NCBI RefSeq assembly: GCF_001649575.2
Contig: NC_051439.1
Span: 15,869,705-15,933,704 of the forward strand
Direction of reading: 5' to 3'
DNA length: 64,000 bases
Origin: Kryptolebias marmoratus
Lineage: Eukaryota; Chordata; Actinopteri; Cyprinodontiformes; Rivulidae
Shown here: piece after piece, positions 25,363 through 38,262 of the stretch
Position numbering within the stretch: position 1 is the first letter of the stretch
Layout: every line of letters starts with the position of its first letter
Made by a program: the position numbers and the translations under genes
Notes under the pieces: generated by a model
Seen by the model: only the letters and a program-made list of their open reading frames with translations
Database searches by the model: none
Told to the model about the DNA's origin: nothing

Positions 25363-26168
25363 ATTAATAGAAGCAACACATATGTGAATGATCATGGCTG
25401 AGCATGTGTGTGTGGGGACAAACGCCAGCGTCTCCGCCTGAGAATATCAACTGCTATCCAACACTCAGCTGTTCTCTTGCTATTTGTCAAAAACAAAGAC
25501 AAACTAGTTTTCTGCTCCTAATGTCCTTGCAGAGCAGTACTCGTGTGCGACGCTATAGGAACGCAGTCACCATGCATAATATGACCATCAGCCACATGTG
25601 GTTGCATGAAAAGACAAAATGATGTAAAGACAAGCGTCAAATAGAAGAAAAGAATGAGAATATTGCCTCAATTCATCACTGTCATTCTGTTAGATGGAGG
25701 GTGCTAAAAACTGGGAGCACACAAACCTGGGGGAAAATCAAACTTTGAATTACTGTATAGTCAAAAAAGTAATTGATTTATGTCTGTATAATCCATCATT
25801 TTTGTTATCCAGAGTGCTTTAATTTATGTATATACTATACTTCTCATGCACCATGCTTTTAAAGCAAACCAAAAAGATGGAATTTTATGTTTATTAGTCT
25901 CATTATCTTCATGCAAACGTAACACAAACACTGTGAGCCTCAGAATATTCAAATCAATTTATGACCAATGAAGTATCAGTTTGTCCCAGGAGCCATATAA
26001 GCATAGGAAGCCCCCAAAAAGTGTGTCATGTATAAACAAACACAGTTATTAAAGGAGTTTATTTTTTGCATAAACAGGCAGTGGGCATAATGAGCTTCTG
26101 TCCTCAAGCCTTGCAGATGGTACCAAAAACAGCTGTGATGTGTCAGTGTTTGTCTCTCATCCCTGACA

Positions 26169-26182
26169 TGGACAAAAAAAAA
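26169..26182. repeat. A-rich run
   Basis: A-rich low-complexity tract followed by AAG/GAAA-type purine sequence to about 26210. Confidence 0.6.
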
Positions 26183-28956
26183 AAAAAGAAGAAGGAAAAG
26201 AAAAAAGGGGGCCACGTTGTACTTTATGCAAAAACGCTCCTTCTTCTAATCAAAACTAATTAGGAGCTTAATTAGACCAGCAGCAACATTGAACACATGG
26301 CTTGGCTTACTATGGTAAAAACACTGGGATGGTTGTTTCTGACGGCTCAAGTCCTAACAGTCACAGGGACGCAGACACAACAAAAGACGTCAGTAAATGC
26401 TCAAAGCTCGAAAGGGCAGCCCATTTCTCCCTCCCTATCCCCAGATGACTGAGCTAGTAGGGCAAGAAGGACAGCTTTTGCAGAGAGGTGGATGAATGGA
26501 AGAGCACTTTTTAAATCACTTTTTAAAGTGTTGTTGTTGCTGTCAGTGTGGGCTGGTTGTAAAGTGTCACAGCCTCACTGCCATCTCATTATTAAACTGC
26601 CTGCTAGTGCATCCCTGGGCACCGTGGCCTTACTTGGCTTGAGAGTTTCCCTGCTAAAATCGCTTTGCTGACTCTGAACACCTCCTACATTTACTAAATG
26701 TGTGTGTAGACAAGTGTAGATCAAAAAGTCAAGCTGTATTATGTCTTTGGCTAAGAGGCTCTACTCAACACTCCAAACAGCACACAATGTTGGAAGGTTA
26801 TAAACATAATTTGAATAAAAGGAACCTAGATGTTATTATTATCTTACATTTGATCGTCCTTTTTAGGGCCACGTGGAGGTTGTGGACTGTGGTGTGGAGA
26901 GGCACAGGTGCAGTGGCTGACAACAGAAGCCCAGAGAGAATTTACTGGTTTAATTAGCACTTTTACTTCCCCACTCCCCACAGAGTAATTCCACAGAGTC
27001 AAAGCAATTGGCTCTGTTAGTTTGTCCTGTCTGTTTAAATTTAAAGCGTTCTTGAATTTCCCTGTGTGTAGTCCATATTGATTTTGGTCAGGCAGTTTTT
27101 ACAGTATGGGAGGAGCTCTGGGGAAAAACTCATTTGCTTTCCGATTGAGGGTCTAAAGTGGCTACCAGCATGTGGCAGCAAAACTTAAAATGCTTCTAAT
27201 GTAAAAGGAGACCATTTTGGTGCCAACATGGGTCAACATTATTTTAATTAGTTCACTCAAAATCTCACAAGGTTTCAAGAGCTTCATGGCAAAAAGATGA
27301 CACATCATATCTCAGCTTTTCAATAAGAATCTAAAAGGCCTTAAGTCAACCTGAAGAATGAAGGATGGCCGCCTGGGTCTACAGTGAGAAATGAAGCCGT
27401 TTTACAATAAAGCCAGAGTAGGTTAAAAATACAAAATAAAATAAACACCTACAGTGCCTTTCAAATGCATGTCTACGTTTTGCAATATGCGAAGCAATTG
27501 GAAAATTTAAGGTTACTTCTTTTTACATCCCCAAAGAGGTAGAAAAGGATGGTTGGTGGTATAAATCAATAGAATACGATGCAACGGGCCTCGGATGAAG
27601 CCCCATACCAGCATTTTCTTAGTTTCTTTCACTTTTCTACCTTAAAATCTATCACATGGGGTCCAACTCATAAAAACACTTGCTCATAGCTAAAAATAAA
27701 TATAAAACAAGCATGTCTGGAATTAAATATAAAAAACTGGCATACATATAGAAATCATAAAATATGTGTTTAGGGTTAGGAATGTAATCTACATGATTAG
27801 GTTGAAAAAAAAAATTATGAAGGTGGGGTTTGTCATTATGCTGCATGAGTGTCCTGATCTTCAGCAAAATGTTGAAGTGTTATAATGTTTTGAAACGGGA
27901 CTGGGCTGGAATATCTTGTATTTATGTTTTGAGAAGTTTTTCCATCATCTGTTTTTGTTACCAGGACAAATTACACACAGTCAGATGCCAATGCCCTATA
28001 CACACACTTGGTGATATGCAATATGAGTTGGTTTACACCTACAATTATTATTATTTTTATTAATTATTATGTATCACCAGCTGAATAAGAACGTTTTAAA
28101 GCCTATCATCCCAAAATCCCAACTGTAGGAACGAATTGTACAGATTTTGCTGATTATATTTGGTCCCCAAACATTTGTACGGCAAATATTTCTGAGCAAC
28201 ACTTCCTGAAATCATCCTTCAAGTTTCCTAAGTATACTTTAAAGGAGTATACTTGTTTTTACTAGTAGCAATATCTAGCATCACTGACAAGAGTCCTAAT
28301 TAATAACTAACATACAACAACAAAAAAGGATACTGATAATAAAGTTCTCTTCTTAGGAGCTTCTTTGAAAGAGAAACCATGCTGTAATGCAGATTTCATC
28401 TTTTATTTATACTAAGGTTCTGAAAAGGTTTCCAAGCAAATACCTGCAATGCACACTGATCTCATACTGGATAAAAGAGAAAAAAATGAAAAGCAAACAG
28501 GAAAATATTAACTAGAAATAGTTTTACATCAGACCAAAGACTTGGAACAGTTCAGTTCAGCCTTTTTTCCATGGTAGAGGATTAGAAATGTAGCTCCAAA
28601 GCTGTGTCTGCATAGTTGTCATGCAAGCCAAGTATGGTTTTCTTACTTACACGCTGTGTGATTGAAAACTGGATTTGTGGCAGTGAGTAAACTAACAGAT
28701 ATCCATAGGGGTCTGTTGAGTCCCCAGGTATCAACCAATCTCCAAACTGAACATACATGGACAACAAATCCTGAGCCTTGATCTGATAATGTATTCATCC
28801 ATAATTAAAGCCCTCATTTCCATATCGGCGCAGCTTGCTCACACCTTCCCCAGCGGCTGATCTTTTACCCTCTCTCCCTGCCTTCTCTCCCTTCCTTCCA
28901 GTCATATGATCAGATACAGGTGTTAATTAGTGAGTGCTAAAACTGCTTGTGATTTT

Positions 28957-28982
28957 TTTTTTCTCCTTTTTTTTTTTTTTTT
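28957..28982. repeat. T-rich low-complexity tract
   Basis: T runs interrupted by CTCC; no element body recognised. Confidence 0.6.
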
Positions 28983-31900
28983 ACAAGAATGCACTGTTTC
29001 TGAGAAAGGAAACACGTGGTTACATAAGGATTAAAACTGTGCAGCATGAGACAGTAGGTGCAAGGGTGTCAAACTTTGCAGGGAGTTATTAAATTTAGTT
29101 GATGACTTGGGATTTTAAGGGAGGAACAGGCCATAAGCAGCGCTTATAAGGCACAAAACAAATAAAGACTTGTTTTCAGGGCAGCGCCAATAAGATGAAC
29201 TAGCACAACTGTGGACTAATATGTGCAAGCGGATGAGATATAATCACAAATTTATTAAATAAAAACCCATTTGTTTTTACATTCATCGATGGGAATGGAC
29301 ACTAATTCCAGTCTGCCTTCCTTTCAAGTGGCTTAATCTAACTTGCAAACATGCAGATTTCACCCAGAGATAATATAGATATTTGTCTTAGAGGAAAAAC
29401 TGACCTTAGTGTAAGGCTGGAGGGGAGCCCTGGTCATGTAAACCCTGCCTGCCTTTTCAGTGGCTTATTACACCTCACTGTCACACACATTCATCCAGTG
29501 CAGTGCATGCACACAAGTACACACTGTGTGTGGATACTCTTGATGGTGACTGCACTCAGGGCAAGAGAAGGATTTTAGATTGATACTGGCAGGGGGCAGG
29601 TCACCGGTTCATCTGGTACACCAATTTTAATTTCCTAGAAAGTATGAATTTCTCAGAAGCTGGATGCTTTTCTATCGCATACTGCATATTGTTTGTCACT
29701 GAAAACACTCCGCTGCCCCTAACTGATAACAAGGAAAACGGCACAGTGCCAATGAATTTTCAACACAAACTATTTCTATCTCTAATGTTTACAAAACACA
29801 CAGCAACATGGCTTGGTGTGTGCAGCTAGCTAACTTGCTGATAAACCATAACTGCATGAAGTTGGAACAAAGATGGAGGTTGACAAAAAGAGATTAAAGA
29901 TGAACCCTGAAGAAGTTCTGATAAAGTAAGGAGCTCAGAGGTTTCCTGCTAAAAAGGGGACAAAAATGTCTGACAAAGGCTAAAGGATCAAAAGAGTGCC
30001 ACTAATGGTTACCTTAGCAACTTACGATTTCCCCTCAAGAGAAAATATGTGTAAATACAAAGAGTGTAAACGATGGTGTATGGATCAGAGTATTTGCACT
30101 GGTTTGCACTGAAACCAGATGCTGTGGAGAAGAGTCAAAAACAAACAAACAAAATCTTGACCAAACCACCCAGTTTTAAATTATACTATTCTTATTTTTG
30201 ACCTACTAATTTACAAAGTACACTAATTAAAATTTGTAACTTTTTATTTCTTGAAATACCTTTCTGTGAATGTATTTGCATCAAGTCAAAAGCGGGTCAC
30301 TAGATGGTAATCCAGTCGTGGTGATTAGTCAGTCAAGCTGTTTTTTATAATCAGAAGCTAAACTTCAATGTAACAAAAGACCAACAATGCTGGTAAAATA
30401 ACAATAGCAAGTTAAACATGTACAAATATCCCTTTATAAAAGCAAATAAGAGATCAGAAACTCAGTTTAGAGCAATAATAAGCACAGAATTGTAAAATAA
30501 AGTCCCAGAAGAAAAACTGCAGGTGGTCTAAATCAAATGGTTTAAGATAAGCCAGCACATGTGCATGTTGTCAGATGAAAATATGTCATTTAACAGTTTT
30601 CCATGCCACTCCCTGAGCCCCAGTGCAACAATCTGACTGTGGCAGCAAAAGCCAAGGTGGGTGGTGGATGTGGGGTGGTGGATATGGTGAATGAAAAGGA
30701 GGGGAAGGTCAGTAAAAAGAGCTGGTGGTAAAACATCCCATCGCTTTTCTATCCACCCCAAGGGCCCCGGGTCAGATTTATAAGCAGTTTCTCTTGATTC
30801 CCAAGGGGCGAGGGAAGTGAAAAGCCGGAGGGGGATAAATATTTCAGGGAGGAGAAGAAGATTGAAGTGCAGGGGTGAAACTGTATATGAAAGATCTGAT
30901 GCTTCTTAACTGTGTTAAATAGTGGATGATGTTCGAGACAGGCGAACAGGTGTGTGTGTTAAAAAGAAGAACATGATGGAAAATGACAGAGGGACCAAGA
31001 GAAAGAGAGGCACACAAACAAAAGTAGACAGAAAAACCTGTGCAGATAGGATATTGATGGCCTCCTTCACGCCCCAGCAGCCTTCTCTCTTACTGGAGCA
31101 TCTATCAGGAGCGCTCAGCCTCATAGATGACCATATTGGCACCAACTGATGGAGTTGAGGGGGCGGGGGTACCTCACTTCTATTTCTACTTCAGTGTTAC
31201 TTCCTCTTTGCTCATCTCATTCTATTGTTGGCAACTCTTTTCAACACTCGCCAGAGAACAGAAAGTTTTGCCTTTGTTCTAATCTGAAACATCTGAATTT
31301 ACAAAATCTGCAAATCCAGCTGATCAGAGGGTGATGGTGAAGACATGCAACACAAATTCCACATTTAAAAACAAATAAAAAAACATTGCTTACAATTGTC
31401 ATCAAATATATGTGGATAATCAACAGTTAATGTCCAATAACTGTTATTACTCGAAATCAATAAATGTACTCTTTTCCAGCTCTACTGTGGCACATTGTAC
31501 CCAACATGTGTTGTTTTGTGCTCAATAACCGAAATGAAAAAGCAGAAAAGAGATTCTTTCAAGCATGAAAGTAATCACTGAGGTCAGTGAAGGTGTCTGT
31601 TATTCTTATGCACTGACACAAAGCACACAAGACATACAAAAGGGCTTAACAGTCAAGCAAATAACACAGAAGGTGTTGGGTCTTTATTGCAATCACACTT
31701 TTTCTGAATCTAGCAAAAATTACATTTTTCCTCTGATAGCATTTTTCCTTCTTAAATTATTTAAAAAAAAAAGATGGAGTCAAACAAATTGCCCCTTTTC
31801 CATCGAGTCTTGACTGAAGTTAGTAATTTGGCTTGAACTGGATCTTTGAGCACAAACAATATTTTATCAGAGGAGGCAAAACAATGCAACTGTTGTTGGG

Positions 31901-34900
31901 TTTTCACTTCATAATCAAACAAAGGACTCAAAGATTAACAGCTGGGAGAAATTGATTTTTAGCTTCAAATGATCAGAAAAGCTTTAACATGGTCAGACAA
32001 CCTGGATCTCTCTCTGAGAAACTCCTCTTACGTGTTCCTACCCTCTCTGGCGGTAATCAGATACAGTGAACGCAACACTGCACAGACATTATCTTCACAA
32101 ATAGACATGTTTGTATAACATATATTATTCTCCATCATAGTTCAAAATGCTAAGATAATGACCAATGATCAGCTAGGGCTGATGGAAAAGTCACTGTGAT
32201 ATTTACAGAAAGTCTCAGACGACAGAATTGGAAAAACAGGAGCTTCTATATGATTGGGTTTGATAAAAAAATGTGTAAACTACATTTCATATCAGTCTAA
32301 CTATTTTGCTGAGACTTTTGCTCAAATCCACAGATATTAGGAAACTTCATGGGCCATAAAAATACAACAGTGTTCAGTTTAATGAGTGTGAAATTTCTAT
32401 CTAGAGCAATTAATAGTGCCGTGGCATTGCTTAATGGTGACAAAAAATGTGACATCAAACTTAGGGCTGGTCAGTTTTGTAAAAAAAAAGGAAAGAAAAT
32501 GTATTTATATGCACCAACTGGATATATTAGGCTAAATCACAGCTCCTCTAACAGCTTGTTAATTTGCGGTTCACAATCATTTCCTGTTCAGACACATTTA
32601 GGTGTACAAAGGAGAGAACTTTCAAGGAATTTTCTCGGTCTGGGGTGTCAAACTGAGTTAAACCGAGTTCTTTACTTGATTCTTACAAGGCCCAATCTCA
32701 GTCACTTTTGAGTTTCTGATTTTGAGTAAAGATATAAATTGGTCCTAGTTTTCAGATGTAACATGTGAAATTGTTCATAGCAAAAAACAATTTATTTTAC
32801 CCAAGACATTATATATCATTTTCATTTCATATGCCTTGCACTTTATTAGTAGTTTTTCATTTAGTTTTCAATAAAACATTTTTTTCTCTCCATTAAACTG
32901 TTGTTTAATGTTGGGAAAGTTTTCTACTCATTTAAGAGTTCAAGATTGCATAGGAAGTCAAACAAAAAAAACCAAACAACTAAATGAAACTGTTAGGATT
33001 ATTAGAAAGCTACAGAATAGCTCATGTTTAGAGCTAAATTTGATGAGCTTTCACAGCAGCATGAGACACCATGCACGCTCACACTTTCATTTGTGCAAGG
33101 TGCTGAAGTGACTGTGCATGTAGGAATAATTGTATTTCTGCCTATAAAGCAGCAGCACAGTGTCACCAATCAATCTACTCGCTTTCCCAAAGGATGATGT
33201 CACTGGCACTGAGCCTGGCTGGAGGCCCGCTGTACTGAGAGGACCAACTTTCATTATCTGCAGTCCAGATTTATAGAGCGACTGTGCTCATATTTTACTC
33301 TGAGGGACATGAAGGGGGCAGAGAGAAGGAGCTGGGCAGAGAGGGAAAGATGGAGAGATGGAGAGAGAGTGGAAGTGATAAAGAGCATTTACTGATAAAT
33401 CACGCCGCCTGACTATTCACTATTTAAAGAAAACTCTTCTGGCTATCAGCAGTTTTGGTAGCATCAGATATCAAGGCGTGTGCATGTGTGTTCCTCTGTT
33501 GGATGCCGTATGTTGGCACCGCACACACACACATAAATCACTTGGTAAAACTTCACGAAGTGGAGACATTTAAAGTGAAAACAAGCCATTCAGTCTCTGC
33601 TTTTATTTTACTCACACACGATCAACAAATGTCACCAACTGCACAGCTGATTCACAAGTCATCCCAGCTTGCTAATCAAAAACACATGCAACTTATCATC
33701 TGTTCCCTTATTCACAGCTCTCGAATCTCGCCAAAAATATCAGTTTGAAGGAAACCTGAAACAGCCAACTTCTTCATGTGTGGGATGCAGATGCGACCAC
33801 AAACTTGGCACGGCTTCCGACACACAGTCCTCCTCTGCTCCCTCCTCCAAACGCCTGCTGTCTCTCTCCTCGTCATCACCATGTCACAGCATTGTTCCAC
33901 GTGAGTTGCTGTTTGTGGGATGATGACAGATTGGCACCCTACTTCTCCACAGAACAGATTTTAGAAGCTACACACCTGCTGCCTTTGGCTCTGGCTGCCT
34001 GGCAGGGGAATTTACATGGTACAGATGTAGAAGTGTACAGGTGTGTGTTTATCTGTGTGTGTTTGCTTAACAAGTACTATCCAGGGTATTGCATTATGCT
34101 CTATCTCCAGGAATGAACCTAATGGGCCATGAGGAGCAAGCAGATGAAGCAAGCCCAGAGGCTGCGTGGGATGTGTCTAACACCTGGTCAGCCATGTCAC
34201 TGGGTGGCCATATTGGAGCTGTGCTTGCTCCTTCTGTTTCTTTGTTAACTACTAAATGCATGTTATGAGGCAGTTTTTTTTAAACAACAGAATAAAAATT
34301 CAAATTAAATTCAGAGTCCCCAATTGACTTAACTACTCTGTTTTTGAAATGTCGTAGGCTGCATCAAGAGAAAAACTATGGAAAAGCTCAAAGCCAAGCA
34401 GCACGAGAGAATCATGCGAGCTACACGTGTTTTTTTAGACACATACATTGGCACCGTGTCACCCAAAATAAACCCTTTTTTTTTATTCCTACAAACCTAC
34501 TAACATTATTGCACACAATGCAACTCCTGCAGCTCCCAGCAGTTGGCCTCACTGCAGGCTTAAAAAGGAGACGAAAAAAGACTGAAAAACTGATTTGTTT
34601 TCTTGTTTCAAGGTCCCAGGTTTTGTTGTTTTATTTTTCAATCTTTTGTCAAACTATTCAGTCTTAAATGGCGATGACGCAGATTACATCCCCTTGAAGT
34701 GTTTTTCAAGGACTGCACATCTCCCTCGGGGGGGTACAAAAGACCACAGTGTACTCCCACAAGACCTTCAAAATAAGTTTCCTTTCTGAAAGCCACTGAA
34801 ATGGCTTTGCTGGTCTGAGATATTCAAACAGTAGGTTTCACTTCATTGGAGACAATATGCTGTGTTTTTGACTTGGTTATCTTTTGCTTTTCACCCCATT

Positions 34901-37900
34901 CAATGGATTTACAATAGAGTTTTTTCAGTTCTGTTTTTTTTGCTACAAACATTTGGGGGAAAATATATGAATTTTTTGCTGCTTTATTGTTTTTAGAAAC
35001 CAGTAGTGGATTAAAGATTTTTAGGGTTTAATTGAGAAAAAACACTAAAAAAAAGACTAAAACATCCCATTCAATTAATTCAAAAACAGTTCTAGGAACG
35101 TTACCTACTTGAAGCTTTTTCTTTACTGCTTTACTATTTAACTGATGCAGCCGATTAGAGTTTCAGACCAGTTATTACAAATTAGGCAACAAAAAGAGAG
35201 GCCACCAATTATGCATTTTATTCACACCTTTCTAAGTTCAGCCAGACAGGACAATGAAGCCTGCAGACTCTGCAAGTCCTATGAGGAAACAAAGGGCTTC
35301 AATATATAACGCTAAAAACAGACCTCTGAGCAGTGCCAATCAGCTGATGTAAGAAAGAAACAGTGGGACACCTCTCACTGCCAATTCATTGCAAAATAAT
35401 TCAAAGTACAATATTGTAGCTCTTATGTCAGCTACAACAATTTAACCTGAAAAAGAATACTCTGTGGAATACTAGATCAATATGAACTTGTCAATTGCCT
35501 CCGGCTGGTAGGAAAGACAAGCTGAGGAAGTACGTCTGAGAACCTCACACCCACAGACAGAAATCAAGGTCCAGAGAGAGGTGTTCGCTTCGACCATATT
35601 GAACGCATAAGGCCGTGTTTCCACGCACTGCTGCTTGATGAATAAATGTAAACATTACACTGTTCACTGGGCTTGCCCTACAGCACGTTGTTACTTCTGC
35701 TGACATGTTATCATTACAGTGCTTGTAAGCACTTCTCCTCCTTTGACCCCCTCTGTTCGTGAAGCTTGAATTGGTGTTAGCAGCTTGATGGAAAGACGAT
35801 ATATATATAACCAGTGTTTCCCACAGAATAAATGCATTAGTTGCTAAAGGAGCGCCTCCCATGGGAAAATGCTTACACTGCAAAAGCCAAAGGGCTACAA
35901 GAAAGCTTACACAGCCTTGGCCCCAGTCATTTGGATCAGCTTTGAAATCACAGGCGTAGATGGGAAAACCCAGCAGCAGCAGTGAAAGGAGGCACTTTTT
36001 CTCCATGTGTAACACAACGTGGTGCCTTCAAAAGTTCCTAAATGCTAAAGGACATCCAATGTGACAATTCATACCTGAGAAATTCTTCACAGGTTTTCAT
36101 TGTCCCTCCGTAGCCTAGCAACAGTACAGTATACGTCTTTTTTACTTTGCAGTGGTGTACGTTACAAGGTAAGCAATGCTACTCCCTTCCTGAAGGTGAA
36201 GACAGGGAAAAGTAGCAGAATATGTGAAAAATGAGACATGCCATATCAGAGGAAAGACCATATAAACAAGAAAGAGAGATGTGACAGGAGAAGAGACCAA
36301 AGGGGGTAAGAGGCTTAGATAGAGACAAATGAAGGCCTCACAACTGTCAAAAAAAAGAGCAAAACATCTCCAGTTTCCAAATTCAACTATTGGGGTCCTT
36401 TAACATATAAAAACCCAATGATAACAAAGACAAACATGCAAACCCAAACCCTCTCGTGCTTGAAGACATCTCGTTGCTATGGCAATGAGAAAGGCGGGAG
36501 AAGAAGAGGAGGCGAGGTGTTCGCCTTCCTGCAGTGTTTTCCCTCACACTCTCTTACGTAGATGCATCCGCAGTCTTCACCCAAACTGATTTAATGCGTC
36601 CCACTTCCATTCCAGATAGAAAGTTTCCCACAGAGGCAGAATGCTCTTTACTCTCTTCCTCTGGTCCGCGACAGGATCTGTTGATTATGCTCGAAGTCAG
36701 ATGTTGAACCACGGGGAAGGATTTCTCTTTGACAGAGAGATGAATATTACATGATGCGAGGTCATCCTCAATAGATATGCTCATGAGTCCTCCGGCAGTC
36801 GTAGCAGAACTGTATTCGCAAATCCAATAAATATTGCATAAATGGCCTCTTTTATGTTCTCCTTCTAAGTTCGTCACTCTGACCATCTATCACAGTGTGT
36901 TATTTCATTCATAGTGAGACGGCAAGAGAACGGCAAAGATTAAATCATTCATTTACTCACGCGCCCATTTATTTGGCTTAATCTGCTTGATTTGAACAGA
37001 GTGTAAGCCCATTTGGAGAAGTATAAGTGATAAATGTGGGAAAAGCATGCTGATGCAACAATCTATTGTGCAGAAGTTCTAGCAGTTTTTTTCTGATGCT
37101 CTCTCAGCAATGATCAACATGGCTGGTGGATGGATGGGTAGTGGTGTGCAATCAATCAAGGATCCCAGACGAAGCCCACCCACACTATAATATCAGCCTT
37201 TAGTGACAATCATACATGCTTATATACGATCATAAAAAAGTGTTAGTGGTTAGTGACCAACCATGTGCTAAAGGAGTTGTAAATATGCCTGTAATGTAAA
37301 AACCACGGTTCTTCGTTATTTATAAAGTTCTTTACTCAAAGCATAGAGTTGAATAGTGACTGTCTCTTGTTTTAGCTCTGTTCTTTAATAGACTGGGAGT
37401 ACTCTGAAATGACTTCTGGGGTATATTAGCTCTGACCTTGTATTCAAAGTGCCTGGGCTAACAAGCTCTAACCAGCAGACCGACAGCAAAGGAGTCCATC
37501 AGAGCAGTCTCTAAGTAGCCATGACAAAGTGGTAACTGGCTCTGAATGGGTCTAACTCAAGTTTTAGAAGGACACTGCATTTTTTTTTACAACACGGAGG
37601 CCGAGAAGAGCACCTAAACTGGAGCAAATAAAATACTCAGATTTCGCAACAAAACCAACAATTATCAAAGTCATGTTGTCAGAGTGTGGATGGTTTAATT
37701 TATGCATTTTTATGGTGAACGTAAAATTATTTATGGTTCTTAATTAGGCAAAAAATGGATTCATGCCTTTGTTTAAAGTCAACTTAATTAATCTAGTGCT
37801 CTTTTTTACTGCTTTCTGATGCATTGTGTAGTGAAAGGACCAAAAAGTAGGCGATAAGGAGCCAGGTTCTAAAACAAAATTTGAATTTTGATCGAATCTG

Positions 37901-38109
37901 TCAGGATTTCTAGGTGACATAACAGGGAGGTGTCATTTGCAAATGAGCCAGTTCACACAAGCAATCAATGAAAATGTCTGAGAGCTGAGATCAATACAGC
38001 GCTTGATGTTGGTCAAAACGGTGTTGATGTCGCACCTGATGAGTTGCACGCAGCATGAAGTCAACACAATTTTGACCAATGACACTGGTTAGGGGGAAAA
38101 AAACGGATC

Positions 38110-38262
38110 GCAGATGAGAACCAGCTTTTGTTGGGCACCTATCTGAGCCAGCGAGGAGCTGGTTCGTTTGAGAATGACACATCACTAGGAATAAATGAGG
38201 AGCTGTCTGGGAGCCAGCTCTTTTAATTGAGCTGGGAAGAGCCAGAATTCCCATCGTCACAC
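38110..38262. mobile_element. hAT-like transposon fragment
   Basis: Repeated words GAGCCAG, GAGCTGG and GAACCAGC occur in both orientations, including the perfect stem CCAGCTC/GAGCTGG (38214-38235). Also present are TTCGTTTGAGAATGACACAT followed by CACTA, and AAGAGCCAGAATTCCCATCG. This resembles the subterminal GAGCCGGCTC-type repeats of fish hAT elements. The outer ends and target duplication were not resolved. Confidence 0.42.

Noticed and set aside
35545..36015. 156-residue minus-strand open frame beginning with a hydrophobic, signal-peptide-like stretch
   Set aside because: No family resemblance. Length is within chance for the window, composition drifts along it, and there is no splice or promoter context. 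A GTGTTTCCCACAG word inside it hints at old transposon sequence, but no second end was found.
36554..36886. 110-residue minus-strand open frame
   Set aside because: No recognisable motif or flanking gene structure; consistent with chance.
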